This document shows positions 12,018 to 23,815 of a stretch of 64,000 bases of DNA, piece by piece. Each line of letters starts with the position of its first letter. The stretch's first letter is position 1. The translations under genes and the position numbers were made by a program. The DNA is from Dysidea avara (lineage: Eukaryota > Porifera > Demospongiae > Dictyoceratida > Dysideidae): the NCBI RefSeq assembly GCF_963678975.1, contig NC_089273.1, positions 27,471,073 through 27,535,072 of the forward strand, read 5' to 3'. The notes below the pieces were generated by a model. It saw nothing but the letters and a program-made list of their open reading frames with translations, had not been told where the DNA came from and did not search any database.

Positions 12018-13016
12018 TGAGACCGGACTTGCGAAAACCCGACGCAATAGCGATTTTTTGACATCTTTTAAAAAATTACCTTGTAAATATTATAGAAAAT
12101 ACAAACGACAAAAATGATATAATTAGATTCTACAAACCAAACTGTATAATCACAACGAATAAAATACAACTACTGAGAAAGGGAAGCAACAAAGAGAGAA
12201 AACAACAGGGTAAGGGGAAAGTCATCATTACTACCTTGCAGTAACCAATACCTTAAATAGCACATTTTTGAAATTCCTGTTTATTAAATATTTGTAATCT
12301 ACTATACCATGGGTACCTTCTGGCAAAATTTAACAAAACTTTCGGAGTTACAGCCTTACAAAGTAGCAACAGCAGAAAAATCGATTTGTACAGTATGTAT
12401 AGAGAAAATAAATTACAGGAACTTACTAAAACGTTGTAACTTATTAATAGATTGATGTACTGGGCTGAACATTTCACCTTCGTGTTCGCAATGGATAGAA
12501 GTATCATTTATAGGGTAAGCTTGTCCTTCTATCACCTTTCTTCAACGTATACAAAGGCGAAATACATGAAGATAAATCGATCGCGTACTATAGCTTCGAC
12601 GTGACGTAAACAAACGCTCATAACAGATATATCCTTTGGTCTACTGCAACGAAACAGCGATTTTACAACTCCTCATGCGTAGGTAAATAAGATGATATCC
12701 AGATTTTTATTGTTAGTCCGTTACTTCACTACGAATGAGGTGGTCAAAAAATTTATGGAATTTTTCTTTAATATGCACAAATATTTTTGAGACACGGCAG
12801 CATTTATTTAAAAACTACCCCATACTACTACTTATTACCTAACTATATACTCATTACTAGTTACGTACTTAAACTTAACCAATATTAAAGTCAGGAAATT
12901 CGCCCTGGCTTTGACATTCCAACCAATGTTTTCAATGCTTTTTACTGGAAATTATGGCTTAAGCTCTTGTGTCGGGTTTTCGCAGATTATTATTAGCTCT
13001 TTACAGATCCGTTCAC
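12018..13016 (-). mobile_element. ~1-kb TIR element (TGCGAAAACCCGAC ends)
   Basis: The left end reads TGAGACCGGACTTGCGAAAA and continues into CCCGAC. The right end carries the reverse complement of TGCGAAAACCCGAC at 12971-12984, with a further match (GTTCACAT, GATCCG) 18-20 bases outward, suggesting a small insertion in the right terminus. The interior shares about 500 bases with 9670-10232 in opposite orientation. No transposase frame is present. It lies about 230 bases 3' of the CARD exon, probably within the intron or former intron of that gene. Confidence 0.7.
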
Positions 13017-13243
13017 ATATTATATTGATATGGCTGTAATCACTTACGTATGACGTATGTTGGATTGTGTGTATGAATTTTAGCTATTGGTAACTGCGAG
13101 GCGAGCTACAGTTTTCCGTACCAAACATATTTTGCTTGATACTTAAATAGGTTCTTTGTATTATTTATACAATTCGGTTCAGTAAACACATCCAAAACTA
13201 ATCTTAAAACTTCTTTAAGTGTGTGTGTTGTAATACTGCTTAC

Positions 13244-13904
13244 CTGGACCTCCTATGATTAGTATTAGTCGTGGACAAGGTTGGTCCATGTATCTGAAAA
13301 TTTCTTTAAGTCCACAAATGCGAATTTTCTTAGAACGTAGTTCATCAACCTGTCCACTCAAAGTTAGTTTTGTTATCTCATTCAAGTCCTTATCTCCTCT
13401 AGTGACCATTTCTTGTTTCACCAAAGCCAGTTGAACATAATAATGAGGCCAATCCCTTGTAAGATAACTATCGTACTGTGCTTTTAATCTGCTTATCATA
13501 TTAACATCTATTCCAGAGGAGACAATTGGTTGACATTGACTGACGCTGGTACGGGAGTTGATACCTGCACAAAAGTAACAGACGTAGCTATGCATTTCAG
13601 TAAGTAGTAGCTCACATTTTTCTAGTTTGTTTGCTATAAATGCTTGTGATTTGTTAACTTTCAGTATTGCAATAAACTTTCGCAACGCACTTGGTTCTGC
13701 ATTGAGTAACTGATCAACAATGATTCGATTTTTTTCAGTTCTCGTTATATTTAATTGTACTCGCTGAGATGCAAATTTACCTAATATTTTTTCCTCAATT
13801 AGCTCATCTATAACATCTTCAGGATTTAGTTTATTTATAATAAATGTTCGATTGCTATTTAACACTCGTTCATGTTCTTGCGTATTTCTTTGAGAAGTTG
13901 CCAT
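13244..13904 (-). CDS. First exon of NLR-like receptor: CARD plus start of NACHT P-loop
   Basis: The exon starts at an ATG with A at -3 and G at +4. Residues ~11-95 have the length and hydrophobic pattern of a death-fold CARD (VIDELIEEKIL, then RTEKNRIIVDQLL, then ALRKFIAIL). Residues ~96-205 form a helical linker. The exon ends with PRLILIIGGP plus G, the start of a Walker A loop, followed at once by the donor GTAAGC (13243-13238), phase 1. The next exon would supply GKS/T and the rest of a NACHT ATPase. No such exon was found on minus between here and position 1. In animals these proteins sense microbes or damage in the cytoplasm and signal by CARD contacts. The gene may continue outside the window across a TE-filled intron, or be a cut-off fragment. 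Confidence 0.72.
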
Positions 13905-14449
13905 TATCTTTAGAGCTTATAACCTAAGTGGCTACGCTCTATCAATTTAAAGCAGGTCGCATGATATTATTGTAGACATGCGACACAAAATTTTACTTGC
14001 GAGAAATAGCAGGACAAGACTTATCAGAAATAGTTTTTTGGTTGTGTTTATGGTAAAGATTCAGAATTCTACTCTCAGTTTGACGTGCAGATTGTCATTT
14101 ATTGACTATTATTCGCAAATAATAATTTATTGGTTTAAATCACGTATAGTTTAATATAATTATCATAATCTGTCATTTTGACCATAATCTTCGAACTTGT
14201 CTTAGTCGCATCATGTAGTGTAGTCATTCCGATCACCCTTGATGCAAAGCCTCTCTACCTTTTGCAGGGTCGTAGCTACACCCTGGCCTGCATGGGCACA
14301 GGCTGGGCAATCATTGTGCCAAAGTAGCAAGCCTGATGATATCGGCTCCCGCTTGTGGCGGCCGTAATTAATACATCCCAAATATACGCACTCACAATCT
14401 ATTTGGAGCGCCTTGTAATACTTTCCATAAGCGTAATGTCAAAAATTAC

Positions 14450-14455
<6 letters not shown>
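13905..14455. other. 5' flank of the CARD exon
   Basis: This is the upstream region of the minus-strand CARD gene. No clear TATA box or other promoter element could be assigned. A second gene is not seen. Confidence 0.35.
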
Positions 14456-14487
<32 letters not shown>

Positions 14488-15530
14488 TAGCAAAGCCCAC
14501 CAGGGGCAACACGCTAATGTGCATTACAAATTACAAATTGTTTAGCTTATCTATAATGTTCTTAAAAGTGTCAAGGTTAATTGTATCAATGTTGTCAATT
14601 TTCAAGTTAATCCAATCAATAATTGTTCTTGGTAGAAAAGAATACTTTGAGCAGGGTAGATCTCGTAAACAAAATAAGGCTGAATACCTCCAAATTCTAT
14701 CAGAGCTAGATCGGTTAAATGTTACCAACTTTTATGAGACTCTTGAGATCAGCGTTTTAGGTCACTTCCAGCAATTTTCAGTCACTAACACTTACAATGT
14801 ACTACATTTTATTGATAAGGACATCAATATCACAAGGTAACTGGTTCGACGGATGCTGGATGATGCCTCGAAGGTTTGTATGACTGCATCCCAGAGGATT
14901 TTTATGGCAAGGGATTGCCGAGAGTGGTTGTGATAATGTACTTGTAATTTAATATTTTTGTTTTGTTTTGTAATTGCTGTTTTTGTTTGTAATTGTAATT
15001 ACTTTTCTCCCTTGCCATGCCCACGTTGGTATCACTTGATCACCAGCCTTGTTATCGCATTTGACCGAGGGTTACTGAATTTGTAAATGTATATACATGT
15101 CTCATTTATTATGATGGTATCAACACACATATAAATCAATTCTGGATTGCAGCTGTGCAAATTTGAGGGGATTATTGGTACGAGTATATGATACAGGGGT
15201 TGACTGGGGTAAACAACGATTTGGTAGCACCAGTAAGTTTCTTACAATCTTGAATAATAATATAAGTCTAGCATTCCTTCTCCTACTTTTAAACTTGGCC
15301 ATTGAAGGTAATTAAGCATATCTGTAATACTGTGTTGTTGACTGGATCTGTGCCATGGTTTATTAAGAGCAAATCTTGCGTTGGATCATTTCTAATTTGC
15401 TAACTGTTGTTCGGTGATAAGGATCCCAGATAGCTGAGCAGTATTCAATAGAAGGTAACAATAATTGTTTGTATAATTAGTGTATACTTGAGTTTGTCAA
15501 GATTCCTCCGTCAATTTAGTAATTATCTAT
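14456..15530 (-). mobile_element. LINE 3' part (CR1/Jockey-type RT C-terminus), interrupted
   Basis: Read on minus, the sequence runs YCSAIWDPYHRTTVSKLEMI (near 15450-15390), then SRRRNARLILLFKIV, then TRTNNPLKFAQLQSRIDLY, and after an interruption KYSFLPRTIIDW. This is the standard tail of CR1/L2/Jockey-like RT proteins. The 3' end is an (ATT)n tract at 14456-14485, preceded by AGCAAAGCCCACCAGGGGCA, which recurs at ~43066. The coding sequence is broken by stops and by a plus-strand insertion at about 14647-15115. Confidence 0.85.
14647..15115 (+). mobile_element. 3' end of an R2-like retroelement nested in a LINE
   Basis: On plus, the frame RSRKQNKAEYLQILSELDRL matches the end of the protein at 55031-56940 (RNRKQSKTEYLQLLAEFDRL). 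It continues through ISVLGHFQ and, after a frame change, ends with TASQRIFMARDCREWL, equivalent to SASQRIFLARNCTEW there. A 3' untranslated part with CCTTGCCATGCCCAC is also shared. The flanking LINE protein resumes exactly on the other side, so this fragment was inserted into the LINE after it had landed. Confidence 0.85.
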
Positions 15531-15930
15531 GTAATTCCAAGCATCAAGTGATAACATTTTAAGATTTGAGCGCGGGTCGATAGTCAAACATGTACTCAGT
15601 AGACAACACTACTCAAACATAAAATAGTTAGACGGTAAGGGTGTAAACTGATGGAAGACGGACAAAAGCCAATTCCTAAGCAGTTTTGGTGTCCGTCTTA
15701 CTGGAGGCAGGACTCAAGAGTATCCCGGCGCAGCAATTCCTAAGGTTAGTTATGCTAAAACACTCAGTGTGTGCAATTCGAGTCCTCGGTGCAAGTAGAG
15801 AAGACAAAAGAGTAAATAAAAAGTTAATTCTGGGGCTGAAGTGACTGATGAAGTATTATCATGCTTAGCTATAAAGCGCAGACGGAAAGGTTTTTAAAAA
15901 GTTAGATATTGGGGCTGGTAGCCTATAAAT
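15531..15930. other. Unassigned spacer
   Basis: No gene or repeat was recognised between the LINE and the Mutator-like element. Confidence 0.4.
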
Positions 15931-16303
15931 TAGTCTCGCGTGGCCAGACCGCTATTTCAGCGCAGGGGCTTATCGATTAGAGATTATAAGCGCCTGCGCA
16001 GAAAAGGGTATGGTCCAGTTCGCATAGGCAAGTTGTTCACAGAATCAACATCGTGGTGTTGGGTGTTGATTGGGGACACGTCATCCCATTGGTCACTACG
16101 TCATTGATTACCCGTTTGAATGCCGTATATGGATGATTGCGAAAGTCAGATGACATACCTATGATCAGCACTCTAAGTGTTGACGAAGGTGCTGAGGACG
16201 ACTTGCCTATGCGAACAGGACCAGACCCTTTTCTGTGCGGGCGCTTATAATCTCAAATCGATAAGCCCCTGCGCTGAAATAGCGGTCTGGCCACACGAGA
16301 CTA
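15931..16303. mobile_element. 373-bp Mutator-like MITE with ~100-bp TIRs and 9-bp target repeat
   Basis: Left and right arms of about 100 bases are inverted copies (shared words TGGCCAGACCGCTATTTCAG and GGGCTTATCGATT). The outermost bases are TAGTCTCG and CGAGACTA. Flanks CCTATAAAT (15922-15930) and CCCATAAAT (16304-16312) match at 8 of 9, as expected of a 9-base target duplication. Long TIRs with a 9-base duplication point to the Mutator/MULE group. Nothing is encoded. Confidence 0.82.
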
Positions 16304-17119
16304 CCCATAAATGTTTTGTTTTAGCTTCTGTATTATTCATGCAGTCGTATCTTAGTCTAATAAGGTTCGCAAACAGCAGTGTATCATAGTAGCTAGATAG
16401 GTACATGTGTAGATTGGTGGTCTATATAGGGCTGTCCCTTGTGTAACGCGAGCAAACGTGACTTTCTTTTTTACGCATGATTACAATGTTGATCAAGAAT
16501 TCAATAAAAAAACCATTTAAAAAATAGTTTGACAAACGTTTTTGATTCTTCAAAACACAAGGTGAGTTAAAATCATCTAGTCTATCATTCTAACTAGTAG
16601 CAAAGTCTTACAAAGAATGTTTTCAGCGAGTTATACTGCTTTCTGAAGGCTGGCTACCTCTTACTTGCTAAAGTTAACCTAAACGTTTATTTTCTCGATT
16701 AGTTGTAATAGATTTCGACTTAGCGAACATGGAAAGTATGTGGAAAATATACGGTAAAAATGACTATGCCTTAAAAAGGCGACCCGTCTATATCTTTAGT
16801 ACACTTTTAAACAATTTCGAAAGCAAATGTCTAATAAAGAGTCCACAGAGATGGGCTCGCGTTTCTTGCTAAATGGTTTGCATTGGGACAGTCAGACCTT
16901 GTGCCCAGGCAATCTTGAAAGCTAGCTACGCCCTGCCTTTTTGTCTAGGTGGGTTAGGTTTAAGTTAATCGGTCCTTTCTGCTTCAACTGACTTTTTAGA
17001 CTCTTGGAACAATAACGTGATTTAGCTTTAATTCTTTTTTCCATTGATGCAAACAATTATCATAACTAAAAAGGCTAGTTCATCATATAACTTTATACGA
17101 CGGAACTTCCATACTTTCC
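16304..17119. other. Unassigned AT-rich spacer
   Basis: No gene or structured repeat was seen. Confidence 0.4.
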
Positions 17120-17700
17120 CAATCAACATAAAGAGCTCACTCTATTTAAGTCTTGTAAGACCTTTCTAGAGTATACATGCAGTTTTTGGTCACCACATTG
17201 TAAAAATGATGTTTAACTCATTAAAGCTGTCCAGAGAAGAGCAACTAGGGCCGGTTCTTCTTTCTTTAAAAAAATAAATGAAAAAGAGAAGAGCAACTAG
17301 GTTTGCTGTTAACTATCACTCAAGACATCAGAGTGTTACAAACATACTACAACAACTAGAATGGCCCACTTTACACGAATGAAGAGACCAGATTATATTG
17401 ATAATAATGTACACAATATTCCATAGACTTAATTATTTCCACACAAATTACTACTAACTTACTCCAATTTAAACAACACCTCCTGAGACCATCCTCATAG
17501 ATTCATTCAGACAGCTGCTAGAGCTAGTTTTGTAAAGATTCATTTTTCCATCAACTATTTTATGCAAAACAGATTACTAAGTGTAATGGTGATGTCAGAA
17601 TCCCTGTCTCAATTCAAGAACAGTTTAAGTAATCTTACAATTAATGTGTATTTTTACACACAACTTTGAGTTCTGTACTATAATTACTACTACTACTACT
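17120..17700 (+). mobile_element. LINE 3' fragment (CR1/L2-like)
   Basis: On plus the broken frame reads SLVRPFLEYTCSFWSPHCKN, then a VQRRAT word, then NYHSRHQSVTNILQQLEWPT. These are the usual landmarks of the region after the RT thumb in CR1/L2-type elements. A ~50-base stretch duplicates the RRATR word near 17235-17300. Several stops follow. The end is a (TAC)n tract at 17685-17700. Confidence 0.8.
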
Positions 17701-19504
17701 AGACAAATGCCCAGGTGTACGTCCGATTGGAGTGGGGGAGACCCTTAGGCGTGTTGTGGGTAAGGTCATATGTTCAATTACACGTTCAGATGCATCTTTG
17801 GCTTGTGGATCACAACAACTGTGTGCTGGCCTCCCTGGAGGAATTGAGGGTGCAATCCATGCGATGACTGAACTCTTTGATGTCAGCCAGAATTTGACCA
17901 CTGGCTGGGGGTATTAATGATTGATGCTTCCAACGTATTTAATTCTTTAAACTGTATTGCCATGCTTCTCAATGTTCGTAATCTTTGGCCTCGTTGTGCT
18001 CGTTTTGTGTTTAACACTTATCGTGGCTGGTCTGTGTTGGTTTTACGTGGACAACAGAAGTTTCTCTTCAGTAAGGAAGAAGTTACCCAAGGTGATCCCT
18101 TATCTATGTTTGTATATGCTGTGGGAATCCTTCCTTTGATTCAATCTGTGCAGTCTCCCCAGAGGTGGACTCAGGCATGGTATGCGGATGATGCCTTGGC
18201 TGGTGGTTTGTTGGAGGAGTTACGAGATTGGTTTAAGTTATTATGTTCCAGGGGCCCTGAGTTTGGTTATACCCCTCAGCCACCTAAATGTTGTGTAGTG
18301 GTTGCAGTTCCCACTTTGTCTCTTGCTAATGAAGCTTTCGGTGAACTTGGTGTTCGAGTGGCCACTGGCCACAGATTTTTGGGTGAATTTCTTGGCAGGT
18401 CCGTTGAAATCCAGGACTATGTTCTCCAGAAGGTTCGTCATTGGTGTGCCCACATTAGAGTCCTGGCTGTTGTATCTGTTTCTCAGCCTCAGGCTTCTTT
18501 TATCGCTTTGACACGATCTCTACAATCTGAATGGATGTTTCTTATGAGAGTAATTCCTAACTGTAGTCCTATTTTGGCTGAGCTTGAACACTGTCTCTTT
18601 TCCTGTTTCTTTTTACCAGCATTATTTGGAGTTGAAGTATCTGTTGCTGAAAGGCAGTTATTTACTCTGCCGGTCCATATGGGTGAACTTGGTCTTTCTA
18701 ATCCGGTAGCTGTTTCCAATCATTATTTCGAGTCATCTGTAAGTTCATACGCTCTTCTTCGTGAGTCTATACTGGGTGTTGTCACTTTTGAATTAGGGGC
18801 TTATTTTGATTCAGTTCAGTCCTCAAAGTCTATGTTTGGTAAATTAAAGTCAGACTATTTTTCTGGAGTTTTTAACAGTCTGATTGGGAACTTTGCTGCA
18901 GCACAACAGCGTGCTATCTTGAGGGCTAGAGAATGTGCTTCTTCTTGGTTGTCAGTTCTTCCTTTACGGAGTCATCATTTTGATTTGTCTGAACAGGAAT
19001 TTAGGGATGCACTTGCTTTGCGTTATAGAAAGCCATTGTTAAATTTACCACCAGTTTGTGATGGTTGTGGCTCTCTTTTTAGTGTGGAACATGCCTTAGA
19101 TTGTCGTGTAGGTGGCTTGGTTTGTCAGAGACATAATGAGGTGCATGATGCAATTTGTGATCTAGTTTCATTGGCTTGGGGACAGGTTCAGAAGGAGCCT
19201 GTGGTTTGCGAAGAAAAGATGGATGATCCATCTTCTGAGACCCTGATTGCTGATGTAAGAATTCGTGGTGTTTGGCAGTCTCAAGTTGATCCTTTGTTTG
19301 ATGTTCGGGTTGTTGACACAGATGCTCCTTCATATTAATCTCGTTCACCTCAGGCTGTCCTTCGTACTGCTGAAGTTGAGAAAAGGAGGAAGTATGGTAC
19401 TGCTTGTCTGGCGCGTCGTGCCAGTTTCACGCCTCTGTGCTTTTCTGTAGATGGTTTATTTGGCTCAGAGGCTGAATATTTTTTTGCGCAGTCTTGCAGA
19501 CTCT
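17701..19504 (+). pseudogene. Reverse transcriptase with R2-like zinc knuckle and nuclease end
   Basis: The coding remnant opens with [18 protein letters not shown] and continues through [20 protein letters not shown] missing G in the G run near 17905 shifts the frame. From 17917 a 473-codon frame holds the RT motifs IDASNVFNS (first Asp), VTQGDPLSM and WYADDA. A C-terminal CDGC...H...C knuckle, RHNEV, and paired acidic positions (LIADVRI, FDVRV) resemble the restriction-like endonuclease of R2-type non-LTR elements. A TAA at 19336-19338 sits inside what should be SYLSRSP; the frame then stays open to 19504, where another repeat cuts it. The clade name is uncertain; the same protein type is common in cnidarian and sponge genomes from general knowledge. 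Confidence 0.82.
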
Positions 19505-19886
19505 CTAGGTGGGGTCTATTCTACGGAACGGAAAGGAACGGAACGGAACGGAACGGAATGATGGACTAAACTGCGGAACGGAATGCTTTCTCAGATTGAA
19601 GCTTGCAGCTTACCATTGCTGTACAAGTTATCAGTGGCACTTCCAGCAGGTAATCAAACATACCCCAAGAAAGATAAAACGAATTTAAGGATCGATTGTG
19701 GGTTCTTGTTGGTTGTCATTAGCAACGAAGTACTAATTGTGGGAATAGCTGACTCAGTGTGTTCATCTTCGGATATATCAAGTAGGGAACTTAATGCATG
19801 ACTTGTTTTTACTAGTATGTGAGTTATTTTTACTTACTTGACTTAAGAATGTACAGTCTGAGGTCCATCCTTTCTAATCGGCATAA
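19505..19886 (-). repeat. Interspersed repeat with GGAAC tract
   Basis: This is the opposite-orientation partner of 9320-9665. It truncates the RT pseudogene on its left and includes a pentamer tract of GGAAC units near 19522-19558. No coding frame is recognisable. Confidence 0.7.
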
Positions 19887-21455
19887 ATCACACTGTTAAA
19901 ACAGTTGGTTGGAAGGTCATCCCAAAACAGTGATGAAGTGGCTGACACATACAGCATACCAAATCCAGGAATAACGATTATCCCAACTCTCAATAGTATG
20001 ACCTTTATCCATATAGGTAGGATGAAGGTCATCCCTATGCTAGTATAAAAGTTATCCCCAATTGTTGTTTAGTATTTAAATAATTATTAATGTATTTCAA
20101 TTAAAGAAATTAAATACTGCAAATGCTGTTCAAATAGTCAACTCCAACCTCTGAAGTACTCGTGAGATGTTAGGACCAGCATGATCTGCAGCATTGACAA
20201 GCAATAATTATAGTTACAGTTCTTATTCAAGCATACACCATACCTTAATATTGTAAACAGCTAACAACACTTCATATACAGTCCACAGAACCTGTCAAAA
20301 CGTTATACATTGTTTCTGGTTACAGGTACACTCTATGCTTACAATTTGTCATCGATCTGCATTGCAGCAGGGAATTCCACCTGACAGTAGGGGCGTTAAC
20401 AGCAAGACAGATGCTACTATAATTTTCAAGTAACAGGAATAGCTGCCGGGCAATCAATATCCATCACAGTGTGTTATCAAAATGCAATACCACTAGAATG
20501 TTAAGTCATATTATTTGTATCAAAATTGCTGTAATACTTACATTTTGTGTACAACATGATGGAGATGAAATATCAGGAGCATACACACTACAACCTGTAA
20601 TAATAACATGTGAGAAGATAGCAATTCTTATTCAATTATGCAACTATCTACCACGTCCATATCTTGGCTAATTGTCAAGACTCAGTGCAGAAAGCATGTT
20701 GGCGCTACAACAAGCAGTCAACAAGCCAGTCATTAATCAATTACCAGACACAATACCCACATGGTGTACCTGCATGTATGTAACTGATAAAAGGAATGTG
20801 TAACTAACCTGCCGAGCTGTCTCCTAGGTTATTTGGCTGCCACCGTGCACATAGCAGAACATAACCATATCAGCATGCACACTACACTCAGCGGGTAGGA
20901 TTGGCATGATGTCAGCTGTTCTGTAAAGGGTACATAATGGCATCTATCCACTGTAAACACTCACACTTTGCTGTAACAGCTGGCAAATTGAGGTTACATA
21001 TGTAGCTTCGTCACCTGGCTGAGTTAGGCATTAAACTTCGATGTACCAGTCATTTTGAAGCAGTCATGAGACTGCGACTTTAGCATCGTCTTGCCAGTCC
21101 GTCAGCCAATAGTTCCACAGCACTGTAAATAAACTGTTTGCTGCACTTTTCATATCTAAATTACAAATTACTGTACACCAAGTTGAATATTGCTAGTAGA
21201 AATGTCACCTTCGTATTCTTCAATAGGTCAGCTGTTTCAGTCAGTTACGAACGGCCTTCCTGTTTAACGCATTGTAAAACCCTTCCGCTTAGTGAAGTTG
21301 CCTGTTCTTGTAGACACAATAACTTACAAATTTTCAAATATCTTCTTTGCCAAAACCAGTTTATTTTATGAACAAACTGATAAAACTTTCAGAGGAATTT
21401 TCAGTAATATTCATTACCACGGTAACTTTCGTCGTTAAGTAACGTACATAAACGC

Positions 21456-22436
21456 TTTTTTTTTTACCTGGGCTTAATGGACTGCCCTTGCCTACCACCC
21501 TCAGCACAAAAATGGCCTGTGCTGGACAAACCGGGACTTTCTTAGTCCACGGCAAACTTAGACTGCCCGAATCAGCTCCACAATTGGGGAGTCTTAACAT
21601 AGTGACCGATGTATGAGCGGGCTCCGCGGATGCATTGTATGGAGGACCGCAAGAGAGAAAAAGATAGACAGCACCTTAACCACCCCATGACAACAGAGTA
21701 ATCATCGCCCCACTTGTTTGAAAGTTGATGAGCCAAGCGTTGATAAAAAACAGAAGCCTCATGAGCCAGACCACCAGAGGCAGACATTACCAGGGGGGTA
21801 AAAGAGGCATGCTCCTACTCACGAATTCTCTGAGCATACGCACGTTCTTAATGTTCTCGTGCCTCCGATAACAGGAGGCCAGAGATGAGGACGCATTAGA
21901 AGCAGCCAGAGGGTTGAACACCCGCACATCCACAAAACATCTTTCACTTCTTCCACCCCAAAAACCATTCATGGCGATGTCAAGACGGGCACCATCTTGG
22001 ATATTGGCAGAAGCAGGGTAGTCCTGCTGTGAAACCGGCTGGAGCTCTGGTTCAACAGCTACCTGAGAGCATACTTCAGTCAACAGGGTAGCAGTTAGAT
22101 CTCTGATCTCATTGTGTCGGATAGAAGGTAAGCCACCCTTGGGACAGGATAAAGCATGCTCCACTGAAAAGGAAGTCTCACATGCACAGTGAGCAGGAGT
22201 CCGCTGAGGAGACCACCCATAACGTAGTGCCACGGCATCGTGAAACGCTGACTTATGCAGTGCAAAGCCATGTTCCTGAAGGGGCCGGGTAGTAAGCCAG
22301 TTGGAGGCCCCTTTGGCTGAGGCTAGATCTAAAGCGCGTTGAGAGGAGGGATCTAAGTGGGTACACAAACTGGAAGATCTATCCGAATAGTTGGAAGATT
22401 TGGAATTGCGGATTGCGGACTTGCGAGATAGCCGCA
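21456..22436 (-). mobile_element. 5'-truncated retroelement insertion with poly(A)
   Basis: Comparison with copy B gives the empty site (AAATGC then TACGTCAC near 31321), so the insertion limits are known to within a base or two. The element's 3' end on minus carries a poly(A) run (poly-T at 21456-21465 on plus). The 5' end is truncated inside the protein. Its leftmost unique word, GGACTGCCCTTGCCTACCAC, also occurs near 60865. Confidence 0.88.
21572..22436 (-). pseudogene. C-terminus of RT with R2-like zinc knuckle/nuclease
   Basis: The minus-strand frame to 21787 contains CACETSFSVEHALSC, RHNEIRDL, GARLDIAMNGFWGG and FVDVRVFNP, in the same order as the C-terminal nuclease region at 17.7-19.5 kb, although the sequence is clearly a different subfamily. 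A frame change near 21815 moves reading into a second frame with GGLAHEASVFYQRLA and VMGWLRCCLSFSLLRSSIQ. There is no RT domain because the copy is 5'-truncated. A third copy of this tail is at 61944-62692. Confidence 0.82.
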
Positions 22437-23815
22437 ACGTCACGGGGAGTGAGTATTAATTGGAAAAATGAGATTATCTCGTTGCATCAGTGGTTGCATG
22501 CTGCCAGCGGGAGACTCTAAGCAAAGTAAGGTTATAAATACTCTAGAGCATTATCTCATCCTGTACTTTTGTAGATCAGAATCATCGAAAATGTTCAGTT
22601 GAGTATATGGGTCACTGTTCCTCACCTTCTTCTCCTACTCCATTAGTAAACTACTGCGACTGATGCAGTAAAACTAAAAGTGAGACATAAATACTATATT
22701 AGTGTTTTGTGATCATGTACAGTCGATTTCAGATTACTTTCTGCATGTAATTGAACAATTTACAATGTGATTGTTCGAACATATGAGCTGATTGTTTGCA
22801 ACCTAACTCCTTTACTTGTACTACTAGATACTAGTACTAGCACAATAAATACTCACCCCTTTACTGCCAGGAGTGTGCATGTAAATACTGCAAGTAGACA
22901 TTCACATTATCACGTTTGCAAGTCATGTGTGTGAATTGTTCAAAAGCAATCTGAAATTAACTGTGGTAGTACTACCTTAGTGTGTACTGGAGTCTGTTCT
23001 GACAGTGTTGTCACAGTGCTGCAATTTGTAACCACAAACAAAGTAATTACAATAGTTGCTTATTTAAGTTCATCAATTCCAGGGGTGTATCCAGGATATT
23101 TCAAAAGTGGCTTCCAGATCTAGCAGTGAGGTACAGAGATCTGGGGCTGTGCTCCCAGCCACTAACAGATTTAGAAAGTACTTCAAATTTACTAGATTTC
23201 TTGAATTGTAACTATTTCAATTTGTACTTGATTTGTGGCTGGTGAGGCATATAATGTAGTGACCAAATACAATTCCAATTAAAATGATTAAGGTACGTTA
23301 AATTTCAACATTTTAACACCCATTTTTAAAATTGTATTCTGTTATGAATGTTGTATTAGAGTACTTTTGACTGCTCTATTAGAGTATGTCAGACTTTTCT
23401 ATTAGAGTATCTCAATGTTCTCTAAAGGTTTTTCAATACATAGCCTTAATCCAAGTTTGAGAACTAATTGTAAGTTTCCTATCAAACTGTAGCTATACTG
23501 CATGTTCATTAACACATTGGTAACTATTAAACTGTGTGCATGCGTGCGTGTGTGTGTGGCTCACTACTGATAGGTTGGAGTGCTGCACCAGCATAATGCT
23601 AGCATAATAGGTGGATGTTATGAATACTACTGATACTCTCTAATAGAGTAGTCAGTGGAAACTGCAATCGAACACTCCAATGCATTGTCCAAAGCTTCTT
23701 AGGTCGATACTCTCTAATAGAACAGTCACTTTGTAGTCAATTACTCTAATTGAGCATTCACTGATTAAAAATTTCAAAGATAATTGTAAGAAATGTTTTT
23801 GAGCACATTGGGAAC

